Assembly: GCF_000171615.1 (NCBI RefSeq)
Contig: NZ_ABFU01000020.1
Location: forward strand, 1-34,022
Reading direction: 5' to 3'
Source of the DNA: Bacillus coahuilensis m4-4
Lineage (GTDB): Bacteria > Bacillota > Bacilli > Bacillales > Bacillaceae_K
Length of the DNA stretch: 34,022 bases
The notes under the pieces are model-generated. The model worked only from the letters and a program-made list of their open reading frames with translations. It ran no database searches and was not told where the DNA came from. Below are positions 10,132 through 18,055 of this stretch, in pieces (the first letter of the stretch is position 1; each line of letters starts with the position of its first letter). The position numbers and the translations under genes are program-made.

Positions 10132-10154
10132 TGACTAAATGAATAATTTGGTCA
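10132..10154 (+). promoter_or_regulatory. putative YhgD operator upstream of yhgE
   Basis: Same 9-5-9 layout as the element before yhgD: TGACTAAAT (10132-10140), spacer GAATA, ATTTGGTCA (10146-10154), one mismatch between arms. The right arm is identical to that at 9515-9523. It lies 23 bases before the yhgE start. Confidence 0.7.
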
Positions 10155-10177
10155 AATAGAATCGGAGGGATAAGTGG

Positions 10178-12252
10178 ATGAAAAAATCTTTACTTTTTGC
10201 AGAGTTTAAAGATATCTTGATGAATCGTAAAGTATTAATTCCTGTCATCGCTGTGTTATTCATCCCCATTTTGTATAGTGGAATGTTCCTCTGGGCATTT
10301 TGGGACCCATATGAAGGACTCAGTGACCTACCTGTTGCCATTGTTAATAATGATGAGGGAGCAGAATTAGACGGGGAAAGCTTTGATGTAGGAGAAGAAC
10401 TAGTCAAAGAGTTAAAAGATACACAGGATTTTCATTATATTTTTGTTGACGATGAAGAAGGAGAAAAGGGTTAGAACGTCAAGAGTATTATATGCTTGTA
10501 GAAATTCCAAATGATTTCAGTGAACATGCTACAACGTTACTTGACGCGGACCCAAGTAAATTAGAATTAGTATTTGTCCCGAATGAAGGGTATAACTTTT
10601 TAGCTGGACAAATCGGTGAATCTGGAGTAAAGGAAATTAAATCGAGTTTAACAGCTAAAGTAGCAGAAACATATGCTGAGATGATGTTTGATTCTATCGA
10701 AGAATTAGGTGATGGTTTTGCTGAAGCGGGTGATAAAGCAAGAGAATTAGAAGATGGTGCCTCTAAAATTTCAGATGGTGCAAAAGACTTATCAGATGGA
10801 GTTTCTACTTTACAAGATGGTGCATCAGAACTGAACAAGGGAGCATCAGATCTTAATTCTGGAGCGAAAGAATTATCCAGTGGCCTACATCAGCTTTCAA
10901 ATGCGTATGGACAAATTGAGTCGGGTGCATCTGATTTACAAGATGGGGGTACGGAACTACGTGATGGTCTTGCTCAGTTAAATGAAGGGTCTAAAGGTCT
11001 TCAAGAAGGACTTGGTACCATCTCTAGTAATACGGCTGAACTCAAAAATGGAACGGCTCAATTAACGAACGGCGCAAGTCAAGTGGCTGAAGGATTAAAA
11101 GAATTGCAAGCTGCTCTATCCCCACTTCTTGCAAGCTTACCTGAGGAACAAAGAGAATTATATGCTGCTTCAGTTAATAGTCTTGTAGCTGGATCAGAAC
11201 AAGTGGCTACTGGAGCAGTTCAAACGGACCAAGCTGTTGGGCTATTAGAGGCAGGTCAAAAAGAAGCTCTGTCAGGTGCCAATCAATTGGTAGGTGGTTC
11301 AAATCAATTGTTAGCAGGTGCCAATCAACTAACAGCCGGCCAGTCTGAATTCACAAAAGGTATTATGACGTTTGGTGAAAATTTACGATCTGCGGATACA
11401 GGTGGCCAAGATTTGGCGGTTGGAACAAATGAGCTTGCTTCTGGAACGTCTGAATTATCTTCAGGTGCAGTTGAGCTAAAAGATGGTTCTGTAGAATTAG
11501 CTGATGGAACGATCGAACTTTCAAATGGTTCTTCGGAATTTAAAGAAGGGTTACTAGATGCTGCATATGATGCAAAGATTACGGTTGATGAAGATAATTA
11601 TTCCATGGTGGGTGAGCCCATTCTACTTGATGATGAAGGTGTAAATGAGGTTCCTAATTATGGAACTGGTTTTACCCCATACTTCTTATCCTTAGGTTTG
11701 TTCGTTGGAGCCCTATTAATCAGTATTGTTTATCCTTTAAAAGAACCGGCAATCCGTCCGGCGTCTGCTTTTTCATGGTTCGGTAGCAAGTTCTTCATAC
11801 TGTTAGTAGTGGGTGTATTACAATCGTTCATTGCCGTTGGAATCTTATTAACTAGTGGATTAGGACTTGAAGTACAAAGTTTAGGATATTTTATCTTAAG
11901 CACTTTACTAACAAGCTTAGCGTACTTAGCCATTATTCAGTTATTGGTGACAACTTTGGGCGATCCTGGTAGATTTGTTGCGATCATCATTTTGATTCTA
12001 CAATTAACAACCAGTGCAGGTACTTTCCCGTTAGAATTAATACCACAAGCTTTACAAGTATTTAATCCACTATTACCCATGACCTATTCTGTAGCCGCTT
12101 TTAAAGCTGTAATCTCAACAGGAAATTTTGCTTTCATGTGGTCGAACTTAGCTGTTTTAATAGGGTTTATTATCATCCCAATGATTTTAACTCTAGCCTA
12201 TTTTATGATGAAACATCGTAAAATGTATTATAAACAAGTAGAAGCTGCATAA
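10178..12252 (+). CDS. yhgE: YhgE/Pip-domain membrane protein, frameshifted
   Basis: Large protein of the YhgE / phage-infection-protein (Pip) group, related to YueB/EsaA-type surface proteins and ABC-2-type membrane domains. One N-terminal membrane helix (about residues 18-38) is followed by LPVAIVNNDEGAELDG, the family hallmark. A long extracytoplasmic region (about residues 180-450) is built of short repeats of the form L-x-x-G-A-x-x-L-x-x-G, for example ISDGAKDLSDGVSTLQDGAS, likely a coiled-coil stalk. Five to six helices follow at the C-terminus. One G is missing at GGG 10468-10470; repair joins EEGEKG to LERQEYYMLVEIPNDF, giving 691 residues. It probably has its own promoter under the YhgD operator. 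The function is unknown; an efflux or envelope role is inference. Confidence 0.87.
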
Positions 12253-12256
12253 AATA

Positions 12257-12287
12257 AGGCGTTGCTCGATTGGAGCAGCGCCTTTTT
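12257..12287. terminator. yhgE intrinsic terminator
   Basis: An 11-bp stem with one G-T pair (12257-12267 with 12273-12283) is followed by TTTTT. It ends only a few bases before the stop codon of the convergent ypbS, so it separates the two convergent units. Confidence 0.88.
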
Positions 12288-12291
12288 GCCA

Positions 12292-12555
12292 TTACCTATT
12301 AGATAGACGTTCTACGTATTCTTTCACCATTTCGTCTGTCACAAGCTTTCGATTAGGAGTGAGTCCTTCTTTTGCTACTTCATTGATTTCATTTGTTAAA
12401 CGGTTGATTCTATCTGTCGTAAAGGGTAACCCACTTTTACATAGATCTACGACTTTTTCGATTTCATGTTCACGCTGTTCCTCTAATCGAGCAAACGTTG
12501 TAACAATCGTATTTTGTTTTTGGCTGTGTGCCGTAATAGCTTTATGTACGCTCAA
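12292..12555 (-). CDS. ypbS: DUF2533 (YpbS-like) protein
   Basis: Small soluble, helix-rich protein of 87 residues resembling B. subtilis YpbS: SVHKAITAHSQKQN at the start, a central charged helix LEEQREHEIEKVVDLCKSG, then PFTTDRINRLTNEINEVAKEG and PNRKLVTDEMVKEYV. I prefer TTG 12555 because AAAGGAG lies nine bases upstream; an ATG at 12579 would precede the ribosome site. Its function is unknown. It stands alone between two plus-strand genes. Family assignment rests on recall of the YpbS sequence pattern. Confidence 0.7.
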   Translation of the reverse strand: MSVHKAITAHSQKQNTIVTTFARLEEQREHEIEKVVDLCKSGLPFTTDRINRLTNEINEVAKEGLTPNRKLVTDEMVKEYVERLSNR

Positions 12556-12643
12556 ATGAATAGTCTCCTTTGTCTTCAATTCTTATTGTATCGTACCATA
12601 TTTGGAATAGGATGTTGAATTTTTGCTTCATAAAGTCAATTTA

Positions 12644-12696
12644 TTGACTGATGAAAAAGTGTTGATTATAATTATCTTGAATTCGAGATAATTATA
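12644..12696 (+). promoter_or_regulatory. sigma-A promoter with MhqR operator
   Basis: TTGACT (12644-12649), 17-base spacer, TATAAT (12667-12672). The -10 and start region are covered by a near-perfect 30-bp palindrome (12667-12696, one mismatched pair) whose core is TATCTTGAATTCGAGATA. This matches the MhqR box of B. subtilis (tATCTcgaatTCGAGATa), where MhqR represses quinone and catechol detoxification genes. No mhqR gene is in the window. A second 16-bp perfect palindrome (12634-12649) overlaps the -35. Confidence 0.87.
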
Positions 12697-12741
12697 TTTT
12701 CACAATGTGGGTTACGATATAGAATGAAGGAGTGAGCGAAG

Positions 12742-13725
12742 ATGCATGGATTAAAAGGTATACATCATGTTACGGCTATTACAAGTAGTGCGGAAAAGAA
12801 TTATGAGTTTTTTACTTATACTCTAGGAATGAGATTAGTTAAGAAAACAGTCAACCAAGATGATATTCAAACGTATCACTTATTTTTTGCTGATGATACA
12901 GGGAGTGCTGGTACTGACATGACATTTTTTGACTTTCCTGGTATCACAAAAGGAAAGCATGGTACAAATGAAATATCCATCACATCATTTAGAGTTCCAA
13001 CGGATGAAGCTTTATACTATTGGGTAAAGCGATTTGACCGACTCCAGATTAAACATGAAGGAGTCAAAGAACAATTTGGGATAAAAGTGCTTCCTTTTAT
13101 CGATTTTGATGAACAGCAGTATCATCTAATTTCTGATGAACATACTACTGGAGTGAAGTCGGGTACGCCTTGGCAAAATGGACCTATTCCCCTAGAATAT
13201 GCTATTACAGGTCTTGGCCCCGTTCATATTCGAGTTCGAGAGTTTGATTATTTTAAAGAGCTACTTGAAAAGGTATTATTATTTAAGGAAGTTAAGGTGG
13301 AAGGGAATTTTCATTTATTTGAAGTAGGGGAAGGTGGAAACGGAGCACGTATTGTGGTGGAGCATAATTCAGAGCTTCCTCTTTCTCAGCAAGGATATGG
13401 GACTGTTCATCATGTAGCATTTCGTGTAGATGACCGCTCAGCGCTTAATTATTGGATTGATCGCATTCCTCAATTCGGTTTACCCTCTTCAGGACATGTA
13501 GACCGATTCTTTTTTGAATCGTTATATGCAAGGGTCGCAAATGGAATTTTATTTGAGTTCGCTACCGATGGTCCTGGGTTTATGGGAGATGAACCATATG
13601 AGACGTTAGGTGAAAAATTATCATTGCCTCCATTCTTAGAGGGTAAAAGAGAAGAAATTGAACGATACGTACGACCAATTGATACGGTGAGAAGTACGAA
13701 GGAATTGGTGAAAGAGTATGAATAA
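12742..13725 (+). CDS. ring-cleaving dioxygenase of MhqO/MhqA type
   Basis: Two-domain vicinal-oxygen-chelate (glyoxalase/bleomycin fold) enzyme that opens catechol or hydroquinone rings, here in thiol-reactive quinone detoxification. KGIHHVTAITSSAEKNYEFF starts the first domain; LGMRLVKKTVNQDD is characteristic of this subgroup. The second half has GYGTVHHVAFRVDD and GILFEFATDGPGF, supplying the histidine and glutamate metal ligands. Length is 327 residues against about 312-316 in B. subtilis paralogues. ATG 12742 follows GAAGGAGTGAGCGAAG. The MhqR-type operator upstream independently supports the assignment. Which of the mhqA, mhqE or mhqO paralogues it matches best is not decidable by eye. 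Confidence 0.9.
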   Translation: MHGLKGIHHVTAITSSAEKNYEFFTYTLGMRLVKKTVNQDDIQTYHLFFADDTGSAGTDMTFFDFPGITKGKHGTNEISITSFRVPTDEALYYWVKRFDRLQIKHEGVKEQFGIKVLPFIDFDEQQYHLISDEHTTGVKSGTPWQNGPIPLEYAITGLGPVHIRVREFDYFKELLEKVLLFKEVKVEGNFHLFEVGEGGNGARIVVEHNSELPLSQQGYGTVHHVAFRVDDRSALNYWIDRIPQFGLPSSGHVDRFFFESLYARVANGILFEFATDGPGFMGDEPYETLGEKLSLPPFLEGKREEIERYVRPIDTVRSTKELVKEYE

Positions 13726-13748
13726 AAGTACCTAAAGAGTATAAATTG

Positions 13749-13785
13749 GCGAATGTCTTAAGTTAAAAGACATTCGCTTTTTTTT
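13749..13785 (+). terminator. dioxygenase gene terminator
   Basis: An 11-bp perfect stem GCGAATGTCTT (13749-13759) with its complement (13767-13777) is followed by T8. Confidence 0.92.
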
Positions 13786-13812
13786 GTTTATAAGCATTGT
13801 TGACACCTGTAT

Positions 13813-13855
13813 TTCACGTAAACTTCACAAATTTAGTGTATTCTTTTACTATACA
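13813..13855 (+). promoter_or_regulatory. direct-repeat activator site and -10 of the lipoprotein/two-component operon
   Basis: TTCACG (13813-13818) and TTCACA (13824-13829) are spaced 11 bp, one helical turn, as in boxes bound by OmpR/PhoB-family dimers. A -10-like TATACA (13850-13855) lies 20 bases after the second repeat. The same arrangement with identical spacing occurs at 16923-16965. A 9-bp inverted repeat CACCTGTAT (13804-13812) / ATACAGGTG (13851-13859) flanks the element. Confidence 0.62.
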
Positions 13856-13875
13856 GGTGATACGGAGGATGTAAG

Positions 13876-14820
13876 ATGTATAGTCGAATACTGTGCCTAC
13901 TGACACTTTTCATATTGGTAGGGTGTGAATCCCATCAATTAGTTAAAATAGACAAAGACGTTGCTTTTGTGGCTACATTAAATATTCAAGAGCAAAGCAT
14001 TACGTTCTTAGATCAACAGGGCGAGCTGCTAGCAGACTGGAGTTTTGATACTCTCTATACAGGAGGTCTGCTTTTAAATGATGATGAATTATTGCTATTT
14101 GGACATCAGCTAGATGAAGCGGCACTTTTCTCTCTATCAAAAGGGGAAGTCATACACTCATACCCTACAGGGATAGGGACAGCTGGAGTTGCTTATGTAG
14201 AACAAACCAATGAACTATGGTTTTCAAAAAGCAAAGAAAATAAACTCTCTATTTATGATAAAGATGGGAAATGGAAAAATGATATTTCCGTTGGTTTGTA
14301 TCCTCAATCTATTTTAGCTTATGACGAGCGAGTGTATGTAGTAAATTATAAAGATACAAAATTGTCCGTGATTGATATTCAGTCGAAACAGGTTAAAGAG
14401 ACAGTGGTAATCCCAAAATCTTCAACAGGTTTGCTCGTCTTTAATGAGAAGTTATATATTGGAGGACATGGATACGGGCTAGACACTCAAAATTTCTTAA
14501 CGGTACTTTCACTCACGGATTTGTCTCAATCAAAAACAGTTAACGCAGGGACTATGCCTGTGCAGATAGCAGAGGTACAGGATGAATATTTCGTTGTCAG
14601 TCATGGAAGTAACGAGCTTCATCATTATAATAAAGAAGACGAATTACTCTACTCCGTGGAAGTAGGTGCTAACCCCTTTGCTATAAATAAAACAAAAGAA
14701 ATGATTGTAGTAGCTGGTTATGATAGTAGTAAGGTATATTGGATAGACCCTGAATCGATGACGGTTGAAAAGGAATCGAATGTAGGAGAAGGTCCATTTG
14801 AAATGTTTGTACGGGAGTAG
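13876..14820 (+). CDS. beta-propeller (YncE-like) lipoprotein
   Basis: Predicted surface lipoprotein of 314 residues. The signal peptide ends in the lipobox LVGC with Cys17 as the lipidated residue. The rest is beta-rich repeats such as NELWFSKSKENKLSIYDKDG, RVYVVNYKDTKLSVIDIQS and ELHHYNKEDELLYSVEVGANPFAI, typical of a YncE / lactonase-like seven-bladed propeller. It is the first gene of a unit with a response regulator five bases downstream and a sensor kinase, so it may bind a ligand for the kinase or act in the same stress response; this is inference from context. The ATG follows CGGAGG. Confidence 0.85.
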   Translation: MYSRILCLLTLFILVGCESHQLVKIDKDVAFVATLNIQEQSITFLDQQGELLADWSFDTLYTGGLLLNDDELLLFGHQLDEAALFSLSKGEVIHSYPTGIGTAGVAYVEQTNELWFSKSKENKLSIYDKDGKWKNDISVGLYPQSILAYDERVYVVNYKDTKLSVIDIQSKQVKETVVIPKSSTGLLVFNEKLYIGGHGYGLDTQNFLTVLSLTDLSQSKTVNAGTMPVQIAEVQDEYFVVSHGSNELHHYNKEDELLYSVEVGANPFAINKTKEMIVVAGYDSSKVYWIDPESMTVEKESNVGEGPFEMFVRE

Positions 14821-14825
14821 ATGAT

Positions 14826-15509
14826 ATGTATCGATTACTTATTATTGATGATGAAGAGGACATGCAGCACCTTATAGGCCTTTATATACAAAATGGTGGA
14901 TATGAAACAGTTTTCGCTTCAAATAGTGAGTCGGCGCTAGAACAAATGCGTCGCCATGAAATTGATTTAGTTTTACTTGATATTATGATGCCTGGTAAGG
15001 ATGGGTTCCAGGTTTGTGAAGAAATTTGTTCAGAGTACGATGTGCCCGTTATCTTTCTTTCTGCTAAGGGAGAAGAATGGGATAAGGTAAAAGGACTTAA
15101 GCTTGGAGCAGATGATTATATCGTCAAGCCGTTTTCTCCAGGTGAATTACTTGCTAGAATTGAAGCGGTATTGCGAAGATGGAAGAAGTCTCTCCCAGTC
15201 TCTTCTGAATTAGTAAAAAAAGGGTTGCTAACTGTAGATCTATTATCACGTAAGGTTGTTGTGAACGGCAAAACAGTTAATCTAACATTGAAAGAGTATG
15301 AACTATTGCTACTATTAATCCAAAATGATCAGCTTGTTTTTACAAGGGAGCAGCTCCTTGATCGTGTATGGGGTGGAGAGTATATAGGAGGCACAAGGAC
15401 CGTAGACACTCATATTAAAACTCTTCGGATGAAAATGGGAAAGCCTGTTGACGAGTATATTCAAACAGTTTGGGGAGTGGGGTACCGATTTGAGGTGCGG
15501 GATACATGA
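14826..15509 (+). CDS. OmpR/PhoB-family response regulator
   Basis: Two-domain transcription factor of 227 residues. The receiver domain has the acidic pocket IIDDEED, phosphoacceptor Asp52 in LVLLDIMMPGKDG, and Lys101 in DDYIVKPFSPGEL. The winged-helix domain has NLTLKEYELLLLLIQN, REQLLDRVWGGEY and TRTVDTHIKTLRMKM ending with TVWGVGYRFE. It starts five bases after the lipoprotein gene and its stop overlaps the kinase ATG (ATGA), so the three are one operon. The 11-bp-spaced repeats before this operon and before the downstream YtkA lipoprotein gene are the natural candidates for its targets. Confidence 0.93.
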   Translation: MYRLLIIDDEEDMQHLIGLYIQNGGYETVFASNSESALEQMRRHEIDLVLLDIMMPGKDGFQVCEEICSEYDVPVIFLSAKGEEWDKVKGLKLGADDYIVKPFSPGELLARIEAVLRRWKKSLPVSSELVKKGLLTVDLLSRKVVVNGKTVNLTLKEYELLLLLIQNDQLVFTREQLLDRVWGGEYIGGTRTVDTHIKTLRMKMGKPVDEYIQTVWGVGYRFEVRDT

Positions 15510-16908
15510 GGAAGCTTGCTGGAAAGCTTCTTCTCCTACTACTAGGAATGCTGCTTGTAACTATTTTGGTGTCCTTTACCCTTACCGGCTTTTTGTATGA
15601 ACGACTGTATGTGAATAGTATAAAAGAAGAACTCGTTCAGTACGGTGAAAACGTAAGTCTTGATTACGATGGTGGAGATGTTAGTGATATATTTGTGTGG
15701 AATGTGGAGTACTTAAATGAGAAAACACGTTTTGAAATTTTTGCCGTACGAAATCCTAGAGAGCTGAGCGCCTGTGTGCCCTTTGAAATTGATTATAATG
15801 CCTTAATCGGTTCAAAAGAAAGGGCTCAATTATTAGATGGACAAAGTGTCATTGATGTTGGGTACGAAGAGAGGTTTAAACGTGATCTTGTTAGCGTGGT
15901 GGTTCCCTTATTAGACGAAGATCGATTAGAAGGGATTCTATATTTATATTATCCCCTAGAGAATATTCAGGAGCTTACGGAAAACTATGCGTTACTGTGG
16001 GTGCTTTGTATTTTCTTATTCTCTATGATCATTAGTGTTATCGGTGCAAAAGGGGTATCTTATGTAATCAACCCGCTTCTTGAAATGAAGGATGCAGCAA
16101 AAAATATTTCAAGAGGTGATTTAACAAGCCGAGTAAATGTAAGCTCTCGAGATGAAATAGGCGAGCTTGCTGAAACCTTTAATAAAATGGCAGAGTCCTT
16201 AGAAAAAGAGGATGAGAGAAACAAAGAATTTTTAGCAACCGTATCACACGAACTACGTACACCTATTACCTATATAAAAGGATACAATGAAGCCTTACAA
16301 ATGAATTTGGGTACAGAAATAGAGCGTGCACAATACTTTCAACTAATTCGCGTGAAACTTCTCGATTAGATAAAATGGTCAATGAGCTTTTAGACATGAT
16401 GAAATTAGAAACAGGTAATTTCCATATAGAATTAGAACCTATTGCCTTAGCAGAAACGGTTAGGCAAGCTGTTGATTCTTTTAAGAGCTTTGCAGAATCA
16501 CATGGAATCGACGTATTAATAGAGTTAAATGAGGATATCATTGTACAAGGTGATGAAGGAAGAATTCATCAGATTCTTCATAATCTACTTTGTAACAGCC
16601 TGCAATACATGAACGGTTCAGGAACAATTCAAATTACCTTAGATGATTCACTCAGTAGAGAGGAAGCTGTTTTAACCGTAAGTGATACAGGTATAGGAAT
16701 TCCAGAAGAACATTTACCGTTTGTAACTGAAAGATTTTACCGTGTTAACAAAGCTAGAACTAGAAGTGACGGCGGGTCTGGGCTAGGCCTTGCGATCGTA
16801 TCACAATTAGTAGAGTTACATAATGGAAGGCTAATAATTACTAGTAAGGTAAATGAAGGAACTACGGTAGAAATTAGATTACCTCTTATTGTAACGGAAG
16901 ATGGATAA
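15506..16908 (+). CDS. sensor histidine kinase with HAMP domain, frameshifted
   Basis: Membrane kinase pairing with the regulator just upstream. TM1 spans about residues 8-30, followed by a roughly 130-residue extracytoplasmic domain, TM2 at about 162-185, HAMP at 187-240 (NISRGDLTSRVNV, DEIGELAETFNKM), and H box ATVSHELRTPITYIKGY with His248. N box QILHNLLCNSLQYMN, G1 VSDTGIGIPEEH and G2 GGSGLGLAIVSQLVELH follow. One base is missing near CGCG 16349-16352; repair continues IRRETSRLDKMVNELLDMM and yields 467 residues. The ATG overlaps the regulator stop. The sensed signal is unknown. Confidence 0.92.
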
Positions 16909-16922
16909 ATTGCTAAAAAGAT

Positions 16923-16965
16923 CTCACACATATTTCACAATTGTTTTGTAAAATGACAGTATAGT
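16923..16965 (+). promoter_or_regulatory. direct-repeat activator site and -10 of the YtkA-like lipoprotein gene
   Basis: CTCACA (16923-16928) and TTCACA (16934-16939) are spaced 11 bp, and a -10-like TATAGT (16960-16965) lies 20 bases after the second repeat. Repeat spacing and distance to the -10 are identical to those before the lipoprotein/two-component operon at 13813, implying control by the same regulator. Confidence 0.62.
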
Positions 16966-16991
16966 TTTTATTGGATTGGGAGGAAAATGAT

Positions 16992-17477
16992 ATGAAAAAA
17001 GTTGTACTAGGTTTTGCTATGTCAGCATTATTATTAGCTGCTTGCGGGGAAGATACGTCGAATGGGGACAAGCATGAAAATATGGATATGGAGCCTGTAG
17101 CCATCGCAGCAGATTTATCTGTACCAGAAAAGGCAGAAGTAGGAGAAGCGGTTACTATTGACACGCATGTAACACAAGGAGATGCTTCAATTGAAGACGC
17201 TGATGAAGTAAAATATGAAATTTGGATGGACGGCATGAAAGATTCAAGTGAGATGCTTGAAGCAGCAGTCGGAGAAGACGGACACTATACACTGGAAAAA
17301 ACATTTGACCAAGATGGTGTTTATTATGTTCAAGTTCATGTCACTGCAGAGGGTATGCATACTATGCCTAAATCACCAATCGCCGTAGGTGATGCTGAGG
17401 TAACGACGGAGGATATGGATAGTTCAGAGATGGATCATAGTAAAAGTGACGACCATAGTAATCATAGTGAATACTAA
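16992..17477 (+). CDS. YtkA/FixH-like lipoprotein with Met/His-rich ends
   Basis: Lipoprotein of 161 residues. The signal peptide ends LLLAACGED, lipobox LAAC. The mature part carries an immunoglobulin-like YtkA/FixH domain (about residues 40-140: VPEKAEVGEAVTIDTHVTQG, VKYEIWMDGMKD, DGVYYVQVHVTAEGMHTMPK). Methionine and histidine cluster around the domain: HENMDMEP before, and MDHSKSDDHSNHSEY at the C-terminus. Such Met/His patches often bind copper, so a link to copper handling or cytochrome oxidase assembly is possible but is inference. ATG 16992 sits eight bases after GGGAGG. It follows the kinase by 83 bases and has its own promoter with repeats matching the operon promoter. Confidence 0.82.
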   Translation: MKKVVLGFAMSALLLAACGEDTSNGDKHENMDMEPVAIAADLSVPEKAEVGEAVTIDTHVTQGDASIEDADEVKYEIWMDGMKDSSEMLEAAVGEDGHYTLEKTFDQDGVYYVQVHVTAEGMHTMPKSPIAVGDAEVTTEDMDSSEMDHSKSDDHSNHSEY

Positions 17478-17478
17478 A

Positions 17479-17505
17479 AAACACGCCTACTGAAGGCGTG
17501 TTTTT
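17479..17505 (+). terminator. YtkA-like lipoprotein gene terminator
   Basis: A 9-bp perfect stem AAACACGCC (17479-17487) with GGCGTGTTT (17495-17503) has a 7-base loop and a T-rich end. It begins one base after the stop codon. Confidence 0.85.
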
Positions 17506-17578
17506 AGTAGTGTGCGTGAATCTCACGTTCGATTCAAAATAAAGAAGGAGTCGGTGGTCCTACACACGTTCACTCCAC

Positions 17579-17640
17579 TCAAATAGGTGGAAGAGAAAAA
17601 ATAGGTCCATTTTTGACACACAAAGTTTTCACACCTCCTT
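17579..17640 (-). other. possible mini-ORF with a perfect ribosome-binding site
   Basis: In the 250-base gap between two terminators, the minus strand has AAGGAGGTG (17640-17632), the full anti-Shine-Dalgarno complement, followed after eight bases by TTG and a 14-codon frame (MCVKNGPIFSLPPI) stopping at 17579. With one frameshift it could extend to about 35 residues. I recognise no family. It may be a real small peptide, a remnant, or chance. Nothing else is identifiable in 17506-17663. Confidence 0.25.
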
Positions 17641-17663
17641 GTAAAAGCAGAGGTTTTCGAAAG

Positions 17664-17691
17664 AAAAAAAAGGATAGGCAAAGGCCTATCC
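17664..17691 (-). terminator. yhfH terminator
   Basis: On the minus strand GGATAGGC (17691-17684) pairs perfectly with GCCTATCC (17679-17672) around a 4-base loop and is followed by eight T residues (A8 at 17664-17671 on the plus strand). Confidence 0.9.
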
Positions 17692-17735
17692 AACAATGAA
17701 TTGGGAAAATACTCATATCACAAGGCTAAAGTTAC

Positions 17736-17870
17736 TTACAACGGATAATTACTTGCACAGTTGTCACAGTGATTTCCATAGCATTCATGCTGTTCTTCAA
17801 TATTCTCACCGCACGTTTCACATTTCTTACTTGGCAAGTTTTTAAAGAATTCTACTATGTTTGGAAGCAT
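17736..17870 (-). CDS. yhfH: YhfH-family zinc-ribbon miniprotein
   Basis: A 44-residue protein starting MLPNIVEFFKNLPSKKCETC and ending GNHCDNCASNYPL. The two CxxC knuckles (Cys17/Cys20 and Cys35/Cys38) form a zinc ribbon, and the first half closely resembles B. subtilis YhfH (EFFxNLP then CxxCGExIEEQHE). The start is firm: AGGAGAGGTGATC lies just upstream. It is divergent from yhfI, as in B. subtilis, and has its own terminator. The function is unknown. Confidence 0.83.
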   Translation of the reverse strand: MLPNIVEFFKNLPSKKCETCGENIEEQHECYGNHCDNCASNYPL

Positions 17871-18055
17871 CGTGATCACCTCTCCTTAAAATATCCCTTT
17901 TGTTATATAACTAATATCTTCTTGTTTATATTGTAATATAACAGTTTAGAAAACGTCAATAAAAATATGAAAAAGAATGCAAAAAAATAGAAAAAATGAG
18001 CATCATACTATACAATAAAGGGAGTGCTTATACTCTCATGCTAGGAGGGAAACAA

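Noticed and set aside
10488..10838. Minus-strand frame inside yhgE
   Set aside because: Composition reflects the repetitive GA/L repeats of yhgE read backwards; no start signal.
10780..11540. yhgE internal repeats as a DNA tandem repeat or CRISPR-like array
   Set aside because: The periodicity is at the protein level (L-x-x-G-A) with diverged codons; no identical DNA repeats or spacers.
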